Shown: positions 1 through 9,326, counted from the stretch's first letter. The stretch is 64,000 bases of DNA from Neobacillus pocheonensis (GCA_023702235.1 JAMQCR010000003.1:582501-646500), one strand, 5' to 3'. Numbers and translations: made by a program. The notes: generated by a model from the sequence alone, not told the origin.

Positions 1-1626
1 AAGTGATACAGATACAGTATTACTGCCTTTAGTAAGGGTGGCTAATTTGCCGACTTTAATCAGTGTCAAATAGTCAGAATCGGTTGAATCAGCTACATTG
101 CTACTTCCTACTAACTTATTATTCACGTAAACATCTAAGAAAAGAGAGCCTTCCGGAAGGTATTTCTTTTCAACCGCTGCATACACAAGTACATCTTCAT
201 TTTGGTCGCTATGAATGGTCGTTTTAAGACCGTCCCCAGGAAGCATGCCTACAATGTCCCCGCTATAGCTCGCATCTCCGGTCCATTGGCTTTGAGGTTG
301 TATGACTTGTGGATTACCTTGTGATGGCGAGAAATTCTCTGCTTCCAGAACGCTTTGAGTATGGCGTTCGACCGTCTTAGCATACAAATATTTTTGCGCA
401 TCTGGGAGGTTATGAATGGCTTGTAACGCCATAAGAGCTTCAATCGTTGATTCTGCACCGGAATTCATGTTCACTTTTTTCGTAACACCGTTTATGCCAT
501 CATAGCCTCTTCCTGTGCTTGGATCATACATTGTAAACTGTGCATCATTGTTTCCAGTAAACCAGGATGCTGCTATGCCTGCATATTTCGCATAGGTTTT
601 ATCATGGGTTACTTTTGAAAGTTCTGAAAATCCTTGTACAAGCATGTCAACTCCATATGCGATTTGCTCGTCCTTTGCCATTGTAGGTGCCATCTCTTTA
701 ATCATGCCATTAACTAGAATATGAGTAAAAAGATAATCAGCCTCTTTCTTAGCAGATTGAATCCATTGCTCTTTATGTAAAACTTGACCAGCTTTAGCTA
801 GTGCGAAGGTTTGTGAACTTCCCCAGGCGTGCCATAAAGTGGGTGATCCGTTCCAATCAAGATGTGCACCGTATGGGTATTCATCAAAACTACCAAACTG
901 AAATTTTGTCAAACCTTCTCCTATTTTCATCATGGAATCTTTTACGATAGGGTTAGGGCTGGCTGCATAATATTCTGAAAGGCTTAATAAGGCGTTTGAC
1001 ATCGCATCGAATCCATCAATCCAAGCAGGAACTTGGTAGCCATGAATCGTCGAATATTTTCCGTAATTTGGGTTCAATTTCTTTTGCAGGGCGTTATTTG
1101 CAAGCAAAAAGTGATTGTTCAACTCTTTGGCATATTGCGGATCGGCTTTGTTAAATATTTTATAACCATACCCTAAGGCCCACATTCCTCTTGCAGCCCA
1201 CCAATCAAATGATTTTATGCTAGTTGAACCATCCTTATTAATTGACAGATCCTTGTTGACGAAGTTATAGAATTCACCATCATCTGCCTGCATGTGCATG
1301 ACAAAGTTTAAAGCCATTTTTGCTTTATTAAGAGAATCTTGGTTTTTCGTCTGTTCATAGTCGTTTAAATAGACTACAGCTGCACGTGCTGTGTCATCCA
1401 CACAAGCAATTCCTTCACCTGATGCATCTACCCATTGATAGTTAGGGTATTCTGAATAAATATGTGTGAGTAACATTTCTTTGCCATCAATCTTAACTTC
1501 CTGATCTAGAGAATTGAGATGAGTTAAATTGATGTTCGTTCCTGTATCTTGTATACCTTTTGCGGAAACAGGTGCTGCAAAGGAAAATAAAAGAGCTAAA
1601 GAAAGTAAAACATTGGTTTTCTTCAA
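1..1626 (-). CDS. Secreted glycosidase-like protein, C-terminus cut by window edge
   Basis: This frame is open from a TTG start at 1626 to the window edge (542 codons, no stop seen). A GGAGGG ribosome site lies just upstream of the TTG. The first ~22 residues (MKKTNVLLSLALLFSFAAP, then VSA) are a classic Sec signal peptide, so the product is exported. The body has many Trp/Asp/Gly-rich helical segments (for example VDDTARAAVVYLNDY, FDWWAARGMWALGYGY, YQVPAWIDGFDAMSNA), which suggests an alpha/alpha-barrel glycosidase or lyase. The last ~100 residues look like a beta-sandwich carbohydrate-binding module. I do not recognise the exact family. A cre site and paired LacI-type operators lie just upstream, so it is probably induced by the same sugar as the mannoside operon and repressed by glucose. 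It may be the extracellular polysaccharide-degrading step. Confidence 0.7.
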   Translation of the reverse strand, partial: MKKTNVLLSLALLFSFAAPVSAKGIQDTGTNINLTHLNSLDQEVKIDGKEMLLTHIYSEYPNYQWVDASGEGIACVDDTARAAVVYLNDYEQTKNQDSLNKAKMALNFVMHMQADDGEFYNFVNKDLSINKDGSTSIKSFDWWAARGMWALGYGYKIFNKADPQYAKELNNHFLLANNALQKKLNPNYGKYSTIHGYQVPAWIDGFDAMSNALLSLSEYYAASPNPIVKDSMMKIGEGLTKFQFGSFDEYPYGAHLDWNGSPTLWHAWGSSQTFALAKAGQVLHKEQWIQSAKKEADYLFTHILVNGMIKEMAPTMAKDEQIAYGVDMLVQGFSELSKVTHDKTYAKYAGIAASWFTGNNDAQFTMYDPSTGRGYDGINGVTKKVNMNSGAESTIEALMALQAIHNLPDAQKYLYAKTVERHTQSVLEAENFSPSQGNPQVIQPQSQWTGDASYSGDIVGMLPGDGLKTTIHSDQNEDVLVYAAVEKKYLPEGSLFLDVYVNNKLVGSSNVADSTDSDYLTLIKVGKLATLTKGSNTVSVSL

Positions 1627-1731
1627 AAATATCCCTCCTGCATGTCTTTTTGTTTTTGGTCATCTTACTTATCGAGTAGTCGTAAGGGTGTATCCGGTAG
1701 AGATTTGAAGTTGTTCCTCCTTCCTGTGATA

Positions 1732-1746
1732 TTGGAAGCGCTAACA
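1732..1746. promoter_or_regulatory. cre site (CcpA box)
   Basis: TTGGAAGCGCTAACA matches the Bacillus cre consensus WTGNAANCGNWWNCA at every fixed position. It lies ~105 bp upstream of the minus-strand secreted glycosidase-like gene, so carbon catabolite repression of that gene is likely. Confidence 0.65.
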
Positions 1747-1757
1747 AAAAATACAAA

Positions 1758-1787
1758 GTAACATTACAAAATAATTTGTAACGTTAC
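1758..1787. promoter_or_regulatory. Tandem LacI-type operators upstream of the secreted glycosidase gene
   Basis: Two near-palindromes, GTAACATTAC (1758-1767) and GTAACGTTAC (1778-1787), are exactly 20 bp apart, i.e. on the same DNA face. The same motif recurs at 1902, 1921 and 3119 around the neighbouring LacI-family gene. This is typical of autoregulated LacI operators with a central CG pair. Confidence 0.6.
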
Positions 1788-1901
1788 CATATGTTAACAA
1801 AAAATATTATATATCTTGTGTATTTATAAAGTCAATTTACTTTTCGAATTTTCGGAAAGTATGTTATCGTTGTAATAAGTGGATTAAATACAAAATAACT
1901 T

Positions 1902-1930
1902 GTAACGTTACGTACTTTTTGTAACATTAC
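1902..1930. promoter_or_regulatory. Second pair of LacI-type operators
   Basis: GTAACGTTAC (1902-1911) and GTAACATTAC (1921-1930) repeat the motif 19 bp apart in the gap between the glycosidase gene and the 3' end of the LacI-family gene. They may allow DNA looping with the sites at 1758-1787 and 3119-3267. Confidence 0.55.
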
Positions 1931-1994
1931 AAGGGGGGTATTCGGGCTGAATTCTCCCAAGCGTATGCGGAGTTAAGCAAATTACATAAATAAA

Positions 1995-2020
1995 AGCCTA
2001 CTTTTTTGCAAAAGTAAGCT
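1995..2020 (-). terminator. Rho-independent terminator of the LacI-family gene
   Basis: On the minus strand AGCTTACTTTT and AAAAGTAGGCT form a hairpin followed by TTTTATTT, 14 bp after the regulator's stop codon. Confidence 0.6.
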
Positions 2021-2033
2021 CGGTGTATTCCTT

Positions 2034-3053
2034 TTAATTTTTTCTTTCGGAGGTAGACTCTCTAATAATTAACTTAGTCGGTAACAGGATTTCATGAATT
2101 GGTTCTTCTTTATGATCTATTCGCCAACAAAGCTGTTCTACTGCTTTTCTGCCAAAGTAATTTAAATCGATATCCATTGTTGTGATCTTAGGGGTCGCAA
2201 TTTGTGACAATTGTCCGTTGTCAAAGCTACACACTGATACCTCCTCAGGTACCTTTAAGCCTTTTTGCTGTAAAACGGAAGTGACAAGGAAACCATGTCC
2301 ATCGTTTACACAAAACCAGGAAGTAGGTTTTGTCTGGAGTTTTTCGAAGAACAGATTGATTTCATCCAGCGTTTCCTGAGCATCTGAAAAGATAAAATCT
2401 GGATTCGCTTGAAACCCATATTTTTTTAAAGCTAGTAAATAGCCATCTAATCGTTCTTGGTAGCTTGGAGAAAAATTAACATCCCCGACAAAGCCAATGT
2501 CCTGATGTCCGAGTTGTATTAAATGTTCTACAGCTCTATAGGCACCAAAACGGTTGTTAGTTAATATCGAATCAGCTTGCAAATAAGGTGAATGATGGTC
2601 AATTAAGACAGTGGGAATACCCGTATCGATAATCTTAGCAATATAATCTGTACTTATATGAGATAAAATTAAAATTCCATCGATTTCATGATTGGATAAT
2701 AAGGCAGGCAGAACTAAATCCTTTTTTGAATCATTATTAATCGATTCAATAAATAAAGTCATGCCGCGATCCCTAAGTTCTTTTTCAACACTTAGGTAAA
2801 TTTCGCCGAAAAAGCTCTTAAGCGAAAAGGCATATTCAGAGGCGATTAACGCGATATTTTTTGATGCATTTTTTTCAGCCTGCTTTTGTTTACGATTCGT
2901 TTGGTATTGATAACCTAATTCATCCGCTGCCTTTTGTACAAGCCGCCGTGTTTCATCGCTAACTCCCGGCTTTCCAGACAATGCTTGAGAAACTGAGTTT
3001 TTCGAGATATTTAGTTGGTCCGCTATATCCTGCATTGACACTTTCTTTTCCAT
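2034..3053 (-). CDS. LacI/GalR-family transcriptional regulator
   Basis: The 339-residue product has a full-length LacI layout. An N-terminal helix-turn-helix (residues ~6-26, MQDIADQLNISKNSVSQALS) is followed by the hinge helix region (VSDETRRLVQKAADELGY) and a periplasmic-binding-protein-like effector domain (~60-335). It should bind the GTAACGTTAC palindromes found on both sides of the gene and release them when a sugar binds. The effector is not visible from sequence. Neighbours (manno-oligosaccharide phosphorylase, beta-mannosidase, ABC importer) point to a mannoside. The gene is divergent from the importer operon and shares a ~470-bp control region with it, so it probably represses the operon, the secreted glycosidase gene and itself. 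The start at 3053 is followed by MEKKVSMQDIA and is typical for the family. Confidence 0.9.
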   Translation of the reverse strand: MEKKVSMQDIADQLNISKNSVSQALSGKPGVSDETRRLVQKAADELGYQYQTNRKQKQAEKNASKNIALIASEYAFSLKSFFGEIYLSVEKELRDRGMTLFIESINNDSKKDLVLPALLSNHEIDGILILSHISTDYIAKIIDTGIPTVLIDHHSPYLQADSILTNNRFGAYRAVEHLIQLGHQDIGFVGDVNFSPSYQERLDGYLLALKKYGFQANPDFIFSDAQETLDEINLFFEKLQTKPTSWFCVNDGHGFLVTSVLQQKGLKVPEEVSVCSFDNGQLSQIATPKITTMDIDLNYFGRKAVEQLCWRIDHKEEPIHEILLPTKLIIRESTSERKN

Positions 3054-3118
3054 ATATAAACTTTCTCCCTTAATCGATATCCTTATAAGTAAGTCGTAAT
3101 CTTTTTTGTAATTTAATT

Positions 3119-3128
3119 GTAACGTTAC
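3119..3128. promoter_or_regulatory. LacI-type operator at the regulator promoter
   Basis: ATTGTAACGTTACAAAT is a near-perfect palindrome, with core GTAACGTTAC at 3119-3128, 66 bp upstream of the LacI-family start codon. It matches the sites at 1778 and 1902. Likely autoregulatory. Confidence 0.6.
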
Positions 3129-3209
3129 AAATAAAATGTTGCAATAGCGTTTTATAAAATATTCAAGTTAATTTTATGTTTAATTTGTAAATTTTCATTA
3201 CAAATAAGG

Positions 3210-3267
3210 TTGACATCACAAAAGTAAGGTGCAATAATGATGTTGTAATGTTAAATGCAACATTACA
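3210..3267 (+). promoter_or_regulatory. Sigma-A promoter with overlapping operator for the ABC importer operon
   Basis: TTGACA (3210-3215) is followed after 17 bp by AATAAT (3233-3238). Just downstream is an inverted repeat, TGTAATGTT (3244-3252) and AACATTACA (3259-3267), related to the LacI-type operators nearby. This arrangement is a repressible promoter, with the operator sitting at the transcription start. A ~270-nt leader follows before the first start codon at 3526; I see no recognisable riboswitch in it. Confidence 0.55.
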
Positions 3268-3525
3268 TTATTAATTGTAATGATAAATATCATTGTTAAG
3301 GAATGAGGGATCGAGACAAAAGACTATTTTAATTTATCAGTTACAAATATTATTTTACTTTTTTTTGCAAAGCAATGATAGCGTTACCAATAATTATGTT
3401 TACCTTATCATTGGAATTTAGTTTTTTTACTAGAATAATACTTTTATAGAATAACTTTTGTTTACTGAACAACATCTTTATCTTTAAAGTATGGAAATGA
3501 TATTTAATAATTGGAGGGAAATAGG

Positions 3526-4851
3526 ATGAAAATAAAAAAAGCGGCATCAGTGCTATTTGCAGCTTCACTTACCCTTGGTGGACTTGCTGCTTGTTCTACT
3601 GGAAATAGTGGCACAACAAATTCTAGCTCAAAAGGCGGAGTAACAACGATTGAATTCTGGGCTGCTCCAAACCCAACACAGCAAGTGTATTGGAAGCAAA
3701 TGGCGGATAAGTTCGATAAAGAAAATCCTACCATCAAGGTAAATGTTAGTCCAATGAAGGAAAGTCCAACATCTGAAGCAAGTATCCAATCAGCAATCGC
3801 TGGTGGAAGTGCGCCAACCATGTCTGAAAATATTAACCGTGGTTTTGCAGCACAATTAGCGGATAGTAAAGCACTTGTTCCGTTAGATACATTGGATGGG
3901 TTTGATAAGGTAAAACAAAGCCGTAATATGGAAAACACGATGAAGGGCTGGCAGTTTGCCGACGGCCATCAATATGTATTACCAATTTACTCGAATGCGA
4001 TGTTGTTTGGTTGGAGACTTGATATCTTAAAACAACTTGGCTATAACGAGCCGCCAAAAACCTATAGCGAAATGTTAGATGTGGCAAAGAAATTAAAAGC
4101 AAAATTCCCTGACAAATATGTATGGGCAAAAGCAGATCTTGCCGACCCAACAGGTTGGAAAAGATGGTTTGACTTCTTTATGTTATATAATGCTGCATCA
4201 AACGGTAATAAGTTTGTCGAAGGAAGTAAATTCACAGCCGATCAAAATGCGGGAGAAAAAGTACTTAGCTTTGTGAATGATCTTCGTAAAGACAATGCCT
4301 TGTTAACAAGACAGGCACAAGATCCATTTGAAAGTGGATTAGGAATTTTCGTGGATGTTGGTCCTTGGACGATTCCTTACTGGGCAGATAAATTCCCGAA
4401 CATGAAATATAACGAAACGTATACATTAACACCGCCTCCAGTTCCAGACGGTGTGGATACTTCAAAGGTTAACACGTTTGCGGATACAAAAGGTTTAGTT
4501 ATTTATGCTTCAGCGACAAAAGCACAACAAAAAGCAGCAATGACATTCATTAACTGGGTATACGCAAATCCTAAGAATGACTTGACATGGCTTGAAAAAA
4601 CAAGCTTACCACCAGCACGTGATGATTTAACAACCAACGATACATTTAAGTCGTTCTTTGATAAAAATCCTGCATTACAGCCATATGCAGCAGCCGTTCC
4701 GAATGCGATTCCTCCAATGGATAACGCGAAATATAATGACATTCAGACTTTAATCGGCCAACAAGCTTTCAATCCGGTAGTAAAGGGTGAAAAAGATCCA
4801 CAAACTGCATGGAAGGATTTGCAACAGGCAATTGAGGGGGCTCTCAAATAA
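3526..4851 (+). CDS. ABC sugar transporter, lipoprotein substrate-binding protein
   Basis: The ATG at 3526 is chosen because GGAGGG sits 8 bp upstream and it begins a lipoprotein signal (MKIKKAASVLFAASLTLGG, LAAC lipobox with Cys at residue 23). The 441-residue product is an extracellular family 1 binding protein: after the lipobox comes a Ser/Thr/Gly-rich linker, then two lobes with typical motifs (TIEFWAAPNPTQQVYWKQMA, VLPIYSNAMLFGWRLDILK, DVGPWTIPYW). It should capture oligosaccharide outside the membrane and deliver it to the two permeases that follow. It overlaps the next start by one base (TAATG), indicating translational coupling. No ATPase gene is present in the cluster; as in other Bacillus family-1 sugar importers, a shared MsmX-type ATPase elsewhere probably powers it. 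Substrate inferred from neighbours: manno-oligosaccharides. Confidence 0.93.
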   Translation: MKIKKAASVLFAASLTLGGLAACSTGNSGTTNSSSKGGVTTIEFWAAPNPTQQVYWKQMADKFDKENPTIKVNVSPMKESPTSEASIQSAIAGGSAPTMSENINRGFAAQLADSKALVPLDTLDGFDKVKQSRNMENTMKGWQFADGHQYVLPIYSNAMLFGWRLDILKQLGYNEPPKTYSEMLDVAKKLKAKFPDKYVWAKADLADPTGWKRWFDFFMLYNAASNGNKFVEGSKFTADQNAGEKVLSFVNDLRKDNALLTRQAQDPFESGLGIFVDVGPWTIPYWADKFPNMKYNETYTLTPPPVPDGVDTSKVNTFADTKGLVIYASATKAQQKAAMTFINWVYANPKNDLTWLEKTSLPPARDDLTTNDTFKSFFDKNPALQPYAAAVPNAIPPMDNAKYNDIQTLIGQQAFNPVVKGEKDPQTAWKDLQQAIEGALK

Positions 4852-5729
4852 TGAGGTCGAAACAAGGAAGGTTGGGCTGGCTATTTGCCAGTCCTTATCT
4901 TATATATGCACTCGTATTCTTTTTAATCCCACTTATCTGGTCACTCTTTTTATCTTTTACTGATTGGAATTTAATCTCACCAACGTTTAATTTTAAAGGA
5001 TTTTCAAATTATATTGAGGCTTTTCAAAGTCCAGGAGTACAAGCAGCCTTTTTTGTCTCATTTAAATTTATGGCTGTATTTGTCCCTTTGGTTATTGCAT
5101 CATCGATTATCGTTGCCTTAATCATTCATGGATTACCGAAATTTAAAGGTTTGTTTTTAATTGGCTTTTTCCTTCCCTATTTAGCTTCAGGGGTTGTTTC
5201 GTCGCTAATCGTGAAAGGAATTTTAGCCTACAACAGTCCACTTAATGATTTTTTACGGAAATCTCTTGGTTTAGATATTAACTGGCTTGGAACACCATTT
5301 GCTGCACTCTTTGTCGTTGCTATGATTATCGCCTGGAAATTCACAGGGTATTATGCGCTGATTCTCACTTCAGGTTTTGAAAGTATTAGTAAGGAAATAT
5401 ATGAAGCGGCGATGATCGATGGAGTAACTCCTTGGCAGCGTTTTTGGAAAATTACCTTCCCGCTTCTTTATCCTGCTTTATATACCGTTTTAATTTTAGC
5501 CATCGGTGTGACGTTTGGTATTTTTACAGAGGTGTATCAATTAACCGGTGGGGGACCAAATTTTGCAACCAATACGTGGCAAATGGAGATTTTCACACGA
5601 GCATTTACCAATCTTCAAGCGGGTTATGCTTCAGCAGTTGCGATTATTGCTTCGATCGTAACGTTTATTTCAATTTTTATCATTCGAAAACTCTTAGAAT
5701 TGTGGGGGAAACGAAATGGTTGGACCTAA
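4851..5729 (+). CDS. ABC sugar transporter permease (MalF type)
   Basis: The 292-residue product has about six membrane segments. It carries the cytoplasmic EAA loop of binding-protein-dependent permeases (EIYEAAMIDGVTPWQRFWKI), where the ATPase docks. It is the first of two permease subunits for the upstream lipoprotein. Its start overlaps the binding-protein stop by 1 base, and its 3' end overlaps the next permease by 14 bases, so the three are one translational unit. Length and order match carbohydrate uptake transporter family 1. Confidence 0.93.
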   Translation: MRSKQGRLGWLFASPYLIYALVFFLIPLIWSLFLSFTDWNLISPTFNFKGFSNYIEAFQSPGVQAAFFVSFKFMAVFVPLVIASSIIVALIIHGLPKFKGLFLIGFFLPYLASGVVSSLIVKGILAYNSPLNDFLRKSLGLDINWLGTPFAALFVVAMIIAWKFTGYYALILTSGFESISKEIYEAAMIDGVTPWQRFWKITFPLLYPALYTVLILAIGVTFGIFTEVYQLTGGGPNFATNTWQMEIFTRAFTNLQAGYASAVAIIASIVTFISIFIIRKLLELWGKRNGWT

Positions 5730-6546
5730 GAAAAATGGATTGTTTTTTCGCTACCTCATTGCGACCGTTCTCTTACTAATTATGATTTTTCCTTATCTTT
5801 ATATGGTGTTAAGTTCCTTTGCTGCATGGGACCAAGTGGATAAGACGTTAATTCCGACCCACTTTACCTTGAAATCCTATCAGTGGCTGTTAGGTGGCGG
5901 ACAATCAGTGATCCCAAGGCCGTGGATTCATGCCTTTTTTAACAGCTTTTTTGTCTCGGCTAGCTCTACTCTATTGATGATGGTCACTGGGGTTATGGTT
6001 GCTTATGCGCTAGCGAAAATTCCGTTTAAAGGAAGGGATACCGTTAACAACGTTATCTTGTTTCAAATGTTTTTTCCAGCGATCATTTTGTTAATTCCCA
6101 CGTTCCTTGTCATTCAAAAGATAGGAATGTATGACTCTTATTGGGGAATGATTTTGCCAAAAGCACTTAGTTTATGGGCTGTATTTATGTATACGAACTT
6201 TTTCAAAGCGATACCGGATACGTTTATTGAAGCCGCAAAATTAGATGGTGCCAGTGATTTGCAAATTATGTTTAAAATCGTCCTGCCCATGTCTAAATCG
6301 ATTACCACTGTGATTTTCTTGTTTCTATTTATGGAAAGATGGACAGAACTCTTATGGGACATGTTGGTAACGAAGAGCGATGGGATGTTAACGCTGAACG
6401 TGCTGTTATCGCAAATGTTCGGTCCATATGGCGGCTATCCAGGTCCAATGTATGCAGCATCTGTGTTACTAACACTTCCAATTATTATTATTTTCTTGAT
6501 CTTTTCGAAGAAGTTCCAAGAAGGTATGCAATTTACGCTTAAATAA
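5716..6546 (+). CDS. ABC sugar transporter permease (MalG type)
   Basis: The 276-residue product has six predicted membrane segments and an EAA motif (DTFIEAAKLDGASDLQIMFKI). It ends in a conserved short cytoplasmic tail (FQEGMQFTLK), as MalG-type permeases do. It pairs with the preceding MalF-type subunit, overlapping it by 14 bases. It closes the transporter block; a 220-bp gap with a phased repeat then separates it from the GH13 gene. Confidence 0.93.
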   Translation: MVGPKKNGLFFRYLIATVLLLIMIFPYLYMVLSSFAAWDQVDKTLIPTHFTLKSYQWLLGGGQSVIPRPWIHAFFNSFFVSASSTLLMMVTGVMVAYALAKIPFKGRDTVNNVILFQMFFPAIILLIPTFLVIQKIGMYDSYWGMILPKALSLWAVFMYTNFFKAIPDTFIEAAKLDGASDLQIMFKIVLPMSKSITTVIFLFLFMERWTELLWDMLVTKSDGMLTLNVLLSQMFGPYGGYPGPMYAASVLLTLPIIIIFLIFSKKFQEGMQFTLK

Positions 6547-6588
6547 TGGCTCGATTTTGAGTCATGTGGTAATGAAATTGTGAACATT

Positions 6589-6701
6589 GCGGAATTAATT
6601 GTGAACTCCGCGGGATTCGTACAATATTCGGCGGAATTAAGCCTGAATCTTGCGGAATGAATGGTGGAATCGGCGGAATCCGTGCCCAAGTTCGCGGAAT
6701 T
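6589..6701. repeat. Six GCGGAAT motifs at exact 21-bp spacing
   Basis: GCGGAATT or one-base variants start at 6589, 6610, 6631, 6652, 6673 and 6694, each exactly 21 bp after the last. The 13-bp spacers differ (some contain GTGAA or TGAAT). The array occupies most of the gap between the permease and the GH13 gene. Two helical turns per unit means all copies face the same side of the DNA. Confidence 0.75.
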
Positions 6702-6766
6702 AGGAAAATCGAGCTTACTGATTACGGAAACAATCTAAATAATCGAAGCTGAGGAGTCCTTGTGAG

Positions 6767-8353
6767 ATGACAAAGTGGTGGAAACAAGCGGTTTTTTATG
6801 AAATTTATATGCCAAGCTTTAAGGACGGAAATGGTGATGGAATCGGTGATTTTGCTGGGATCACTTCAAAGCTCGATTATTTAAACGAATTAGGGGTAGA
6901 AGGGATATGGCTAACCCCTTTTTATCCATCGCCAAAGGTCGATAACGGCTATGATATTGCTGATTATTATGAGATAGATTCCGATTATGGAACGATGAGG
7001 GATTTTGAATTGTTTATTGATGAGGCACATCAGCGCGGGATTCGTGTAATCGCGGATTTAGTGCTGAACCACACCTCTTCGGAGCATCCGTGGTTTCTGG
7101 AGTCAAGGTCAGCAAAGGATCATCCGAAACGTGATTGGTATATCTGGAGAGATGAACCGAATAATTGGGAGTCTTTCTTTGGCGGCCCGGCATGGGAACA
7201 TGATGCGGCAACAAACCAATATTATTACCATGCCTTTGCAAAGGAACAGGTGGATTTAAATTGGGCAAATCCTGATGTGAAAAATGCGATGTTTGATGTC
7301 ATGAAGTTTTGGCTCGAAAAGGGAGTCGATGGCTTCCGGCTCGATGTTATTAATTTTTTAAAGGTAAATGATACGTTTCAAGACAATCCTTATGAAAAAG
7401 CTGAACAAAACCATTTATACGATAAAGACCAAGAAGGAATTTTAACGATTATTGAAGAAATTGCCGCTTTTGTGCATCAATATCCTGATAAATTCCTTGT
7501 TGGCGAGGTGGGTTCTGAAGACCTGGAGGTTCTTAAGCGTTATTCGGGTAAGGGACTGTTAGATGTTGTCTTTAATTTTAATATTGGCAGTATCGGAGAG
7601 TTTGATGTTGACCGGCTCTTTAGCGGATTAGTAGAAACAGAGCATGCTTATTCTCAAGATCAAATTCCAACTCTGTTCTTTTCAAGTCATGATATGTCAC
7701 GCTTTATTTCGCGCTTTGGTGGTGATGAAGAGCGGGCGAAGCTAGTTGCTGCCTTCATGCTGACGACAAAAGGGGTTCCGTTCCTTTATTATGGTGATGA
7801 AATTGGCATGAGAGATTGGGTTAGCGAGACAATCGCGGAAATGAAGGATGTTCAAGGCTTGATGGGGTATGAGCTGGCGGTGCAAGCGGGTAAAACCCAT
7901 GCGGAAGCATTAGCAATCGCCAATGAAAAAAGCCGGGATAAGTCGCGGACGCCGATGCAATGGAATTCTGATACGAATGTCGGTTTTTCCGAGGGGGATC
8001 CCTGGATTACGATTCCGAAAAATGGAGTGAATGTAGCGGATCAGCAAGATATTCCGGATTCGATGCTTTCCTTTTATAAGAGCTTGCTTAAGCTGCGGAA
8101 AGAACATTCCGCATTGCGACTAGGTGAGTATGAGTTTTTACGAAATGAAGATGGAATAGTCTCCTTCGTGCGAACGGATCATGTTGAAAAAATTTGGGTT
8201 GTATTGAACTTTAATGACCAACCACGAAGGCTTGAGGTTCGTTCTGATGTGAAATTACTGCTGTCGACAAAGAGAACGTCGATTGAAAGTGAAAATATGC
8301 TTACGATTTTAGCAAATGAAGCGATGATTTTAAAGGAGGATACAGAAATATGA
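6767..8353 (+). CDS. GH13 alpha-glucosidase (oligo-1,6-glucosidase type)
   Basis: The 528-residue product is a cytoplasmic alpha-amylase-superfamily enzyme close to GH13 subfamily 31 in length and motifs. It has the N-terminal KQAVFYEIYMPSFKDGNGDG signature with QSF-like calcium-loop residues. Catalytic residues are visible: nucleophile Asp193 (GFRLDVINF), acid/base Glu247 (LVGEVGS) and transition-state Asp309 (SSHDMSRF). It should hydrolyse alpha-glucosidic ends of short oligosaccharides. An alpha-glucosidase is unexpected among beta-mannoside genes; the imported glycan may carry glucose, or the enzyme may have shifted specificity. The start at 6767 follows GAGGAG. Its stop overlaps the next start (ATGA). 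Confidence 0.9.
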   Translation: MTKWWKQAVFYEIYMPSFKDGNGDGIGDFAGITSKLDYLNELGVEGIWLTPFYPSPKVDNGYDIADYYEIDSDYGTMRDFELFIDEAHQRGIRVIADLVLNHTSSEHPWFLESRSAKDHPKRDWYIWRDEPNNWESFFGGPAWEHDAATNQYYYHAFAKEQVDLNWANPDVKNAMFDVMKFWLEKGVDGFRLDVINFLKVNDTFQDNPYEKAEQNHLYDKDQEGILTIIEEIAAFVHQYPDKFLVGEVGSEDLEVLKRYSGKGLLDVVFNFNIGSIGEFDVDRLFSGLVETEHAYSQDQIPTLFFSSHDMSRFISRFGGDEERAKLVAAFMLTTKGVPFLYYGDEIGMRDWVSETIAEMKDVQGLMGYELAVQAGKTHAEALAIANEKSRDKSRTPMQWNSDTNVGFSEGDPWITIPKNGVNVADQQDIPDSMLSFYKSLLKLRKEHSALRLGEYEFLRNEDGIVSFVRTDHVEKIWVVLNFNDQPRRLEVRSDVKLLLSTKRTSIESENMLTILANEAMILKEDTEI

Positions 8354-9291
8354 CCGTCTTAATGAAAGGTAATGTAAAAACTTGTGAACAGCTTTTAAAG
8401 GAGTTCACTTCCAAAGCAAAACCAACCAATCATAAGAAAATTGTATTTTCGGGCATTGGTGAAAAGGATGTCTATAATATTACTGCACCATTTGTCGATA
8501 AAGGTGAGCTTGTAATTGCCGGGCGGGTCGAGTCACGTGACAGCGAACACTCCAATGTTTACTTCTTTGTTGAGCGAAACGGTGAATGGGTTCCACGGGT
8601 GGGTTCTCCTGTTTTTGAATTGCAGGATCCTTTTTTTACAAGAATAGCAGGAGAGCTAATATTGGGAGGAGTTCAAACTTTCCCTCATCCAACGCTTGAA
8701 GGAGCACTTGGCTGGCGAACTGTATTTTACAAAGGTAAAACCATATCTAGCTTACAAGAATTTGCAAAGGCCAGACGGAATGAAAGACCTTCGCCTTGTT
8801 GAGCTAAAGGATGGAAGTATTGGGGTACTCACAAGACCACAAGGTGAAAAGGGCGGAAGAGGAAAAATTGGCTGGACTCGTATGTCTTCTTTAGAGGAAC
8901 TTACGATTGATGTAATCAACGAGGCTCCCTTACTTCAAGGACAGTTTATTGAAGAACAGTGGGGGGGAGCTAACGAGCCGCATCTTTTAGCAAATGGCTC
9001 ATTGGGGTATTAGGGCATATTGCTTCTTTTGATCAGGAAGGGAATCGACATTATTATCCGATTGTCTTTGTTTTAAATCCTGAAACAGGTGAATTTTCTG
9101 ATATGGAGTTAATCGCTACAAGAAGTCATTTCCTTCCTGGTCCAGCGAAGCGCTCAGACTTGTTCGATGTGGTGTTTAGTGGCGGATTGGTTCGAAAATC
9201 GGATGGTACGGCCGATTTTTACGCAGGAATTAGTGATGCCGAAGCGCAAAAAATTACAATTAAAGATCCGTTTTTACAATACGAGCAGTAA
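8350..9291 (+). pseudogene. DUF1861 family protein gene, two frameshifts
   Basis: Three overlapping frames together encode one ~310-residue DUF1861 protein. It starts at 8350 with a 4-bp ATGA overlap with the GH13 gene. Recognisable stretches are KIVFSGIGEKDVYNITAPF, GRVESRDSEHSNVYFF, GPDGMKDLRLVEL-like and SDLFDVVFSGGLVR. Frame changes occur at ~8768 (next to AAAGGCCAGA) and at ~9000 (one base missing in GGCTC/ATTGGGG). DUF1861 proteins resemble five-bladed beta-propeller glycoside enzymes and often sit beside GH130 phosphorylases, as here; the exact reaction is not established to my knowledge. All three pieces stay well conserved with no extra stops, so a sequencing error or very recent damage is more likely than an old pseudogene. 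Confidence 0.75.
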
Positions 9292-9326
9292 TTCCAATTC
9301 TAATCCAATAAAAGGGAGTAATCAAA

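Noticed and set aside
6589..6701. Possible mini-CRISPR array
   Set aside because: Repeat is only ~8 bp and spacers 13 bp, far below CRISPR sizes, with no leader or cas genes.
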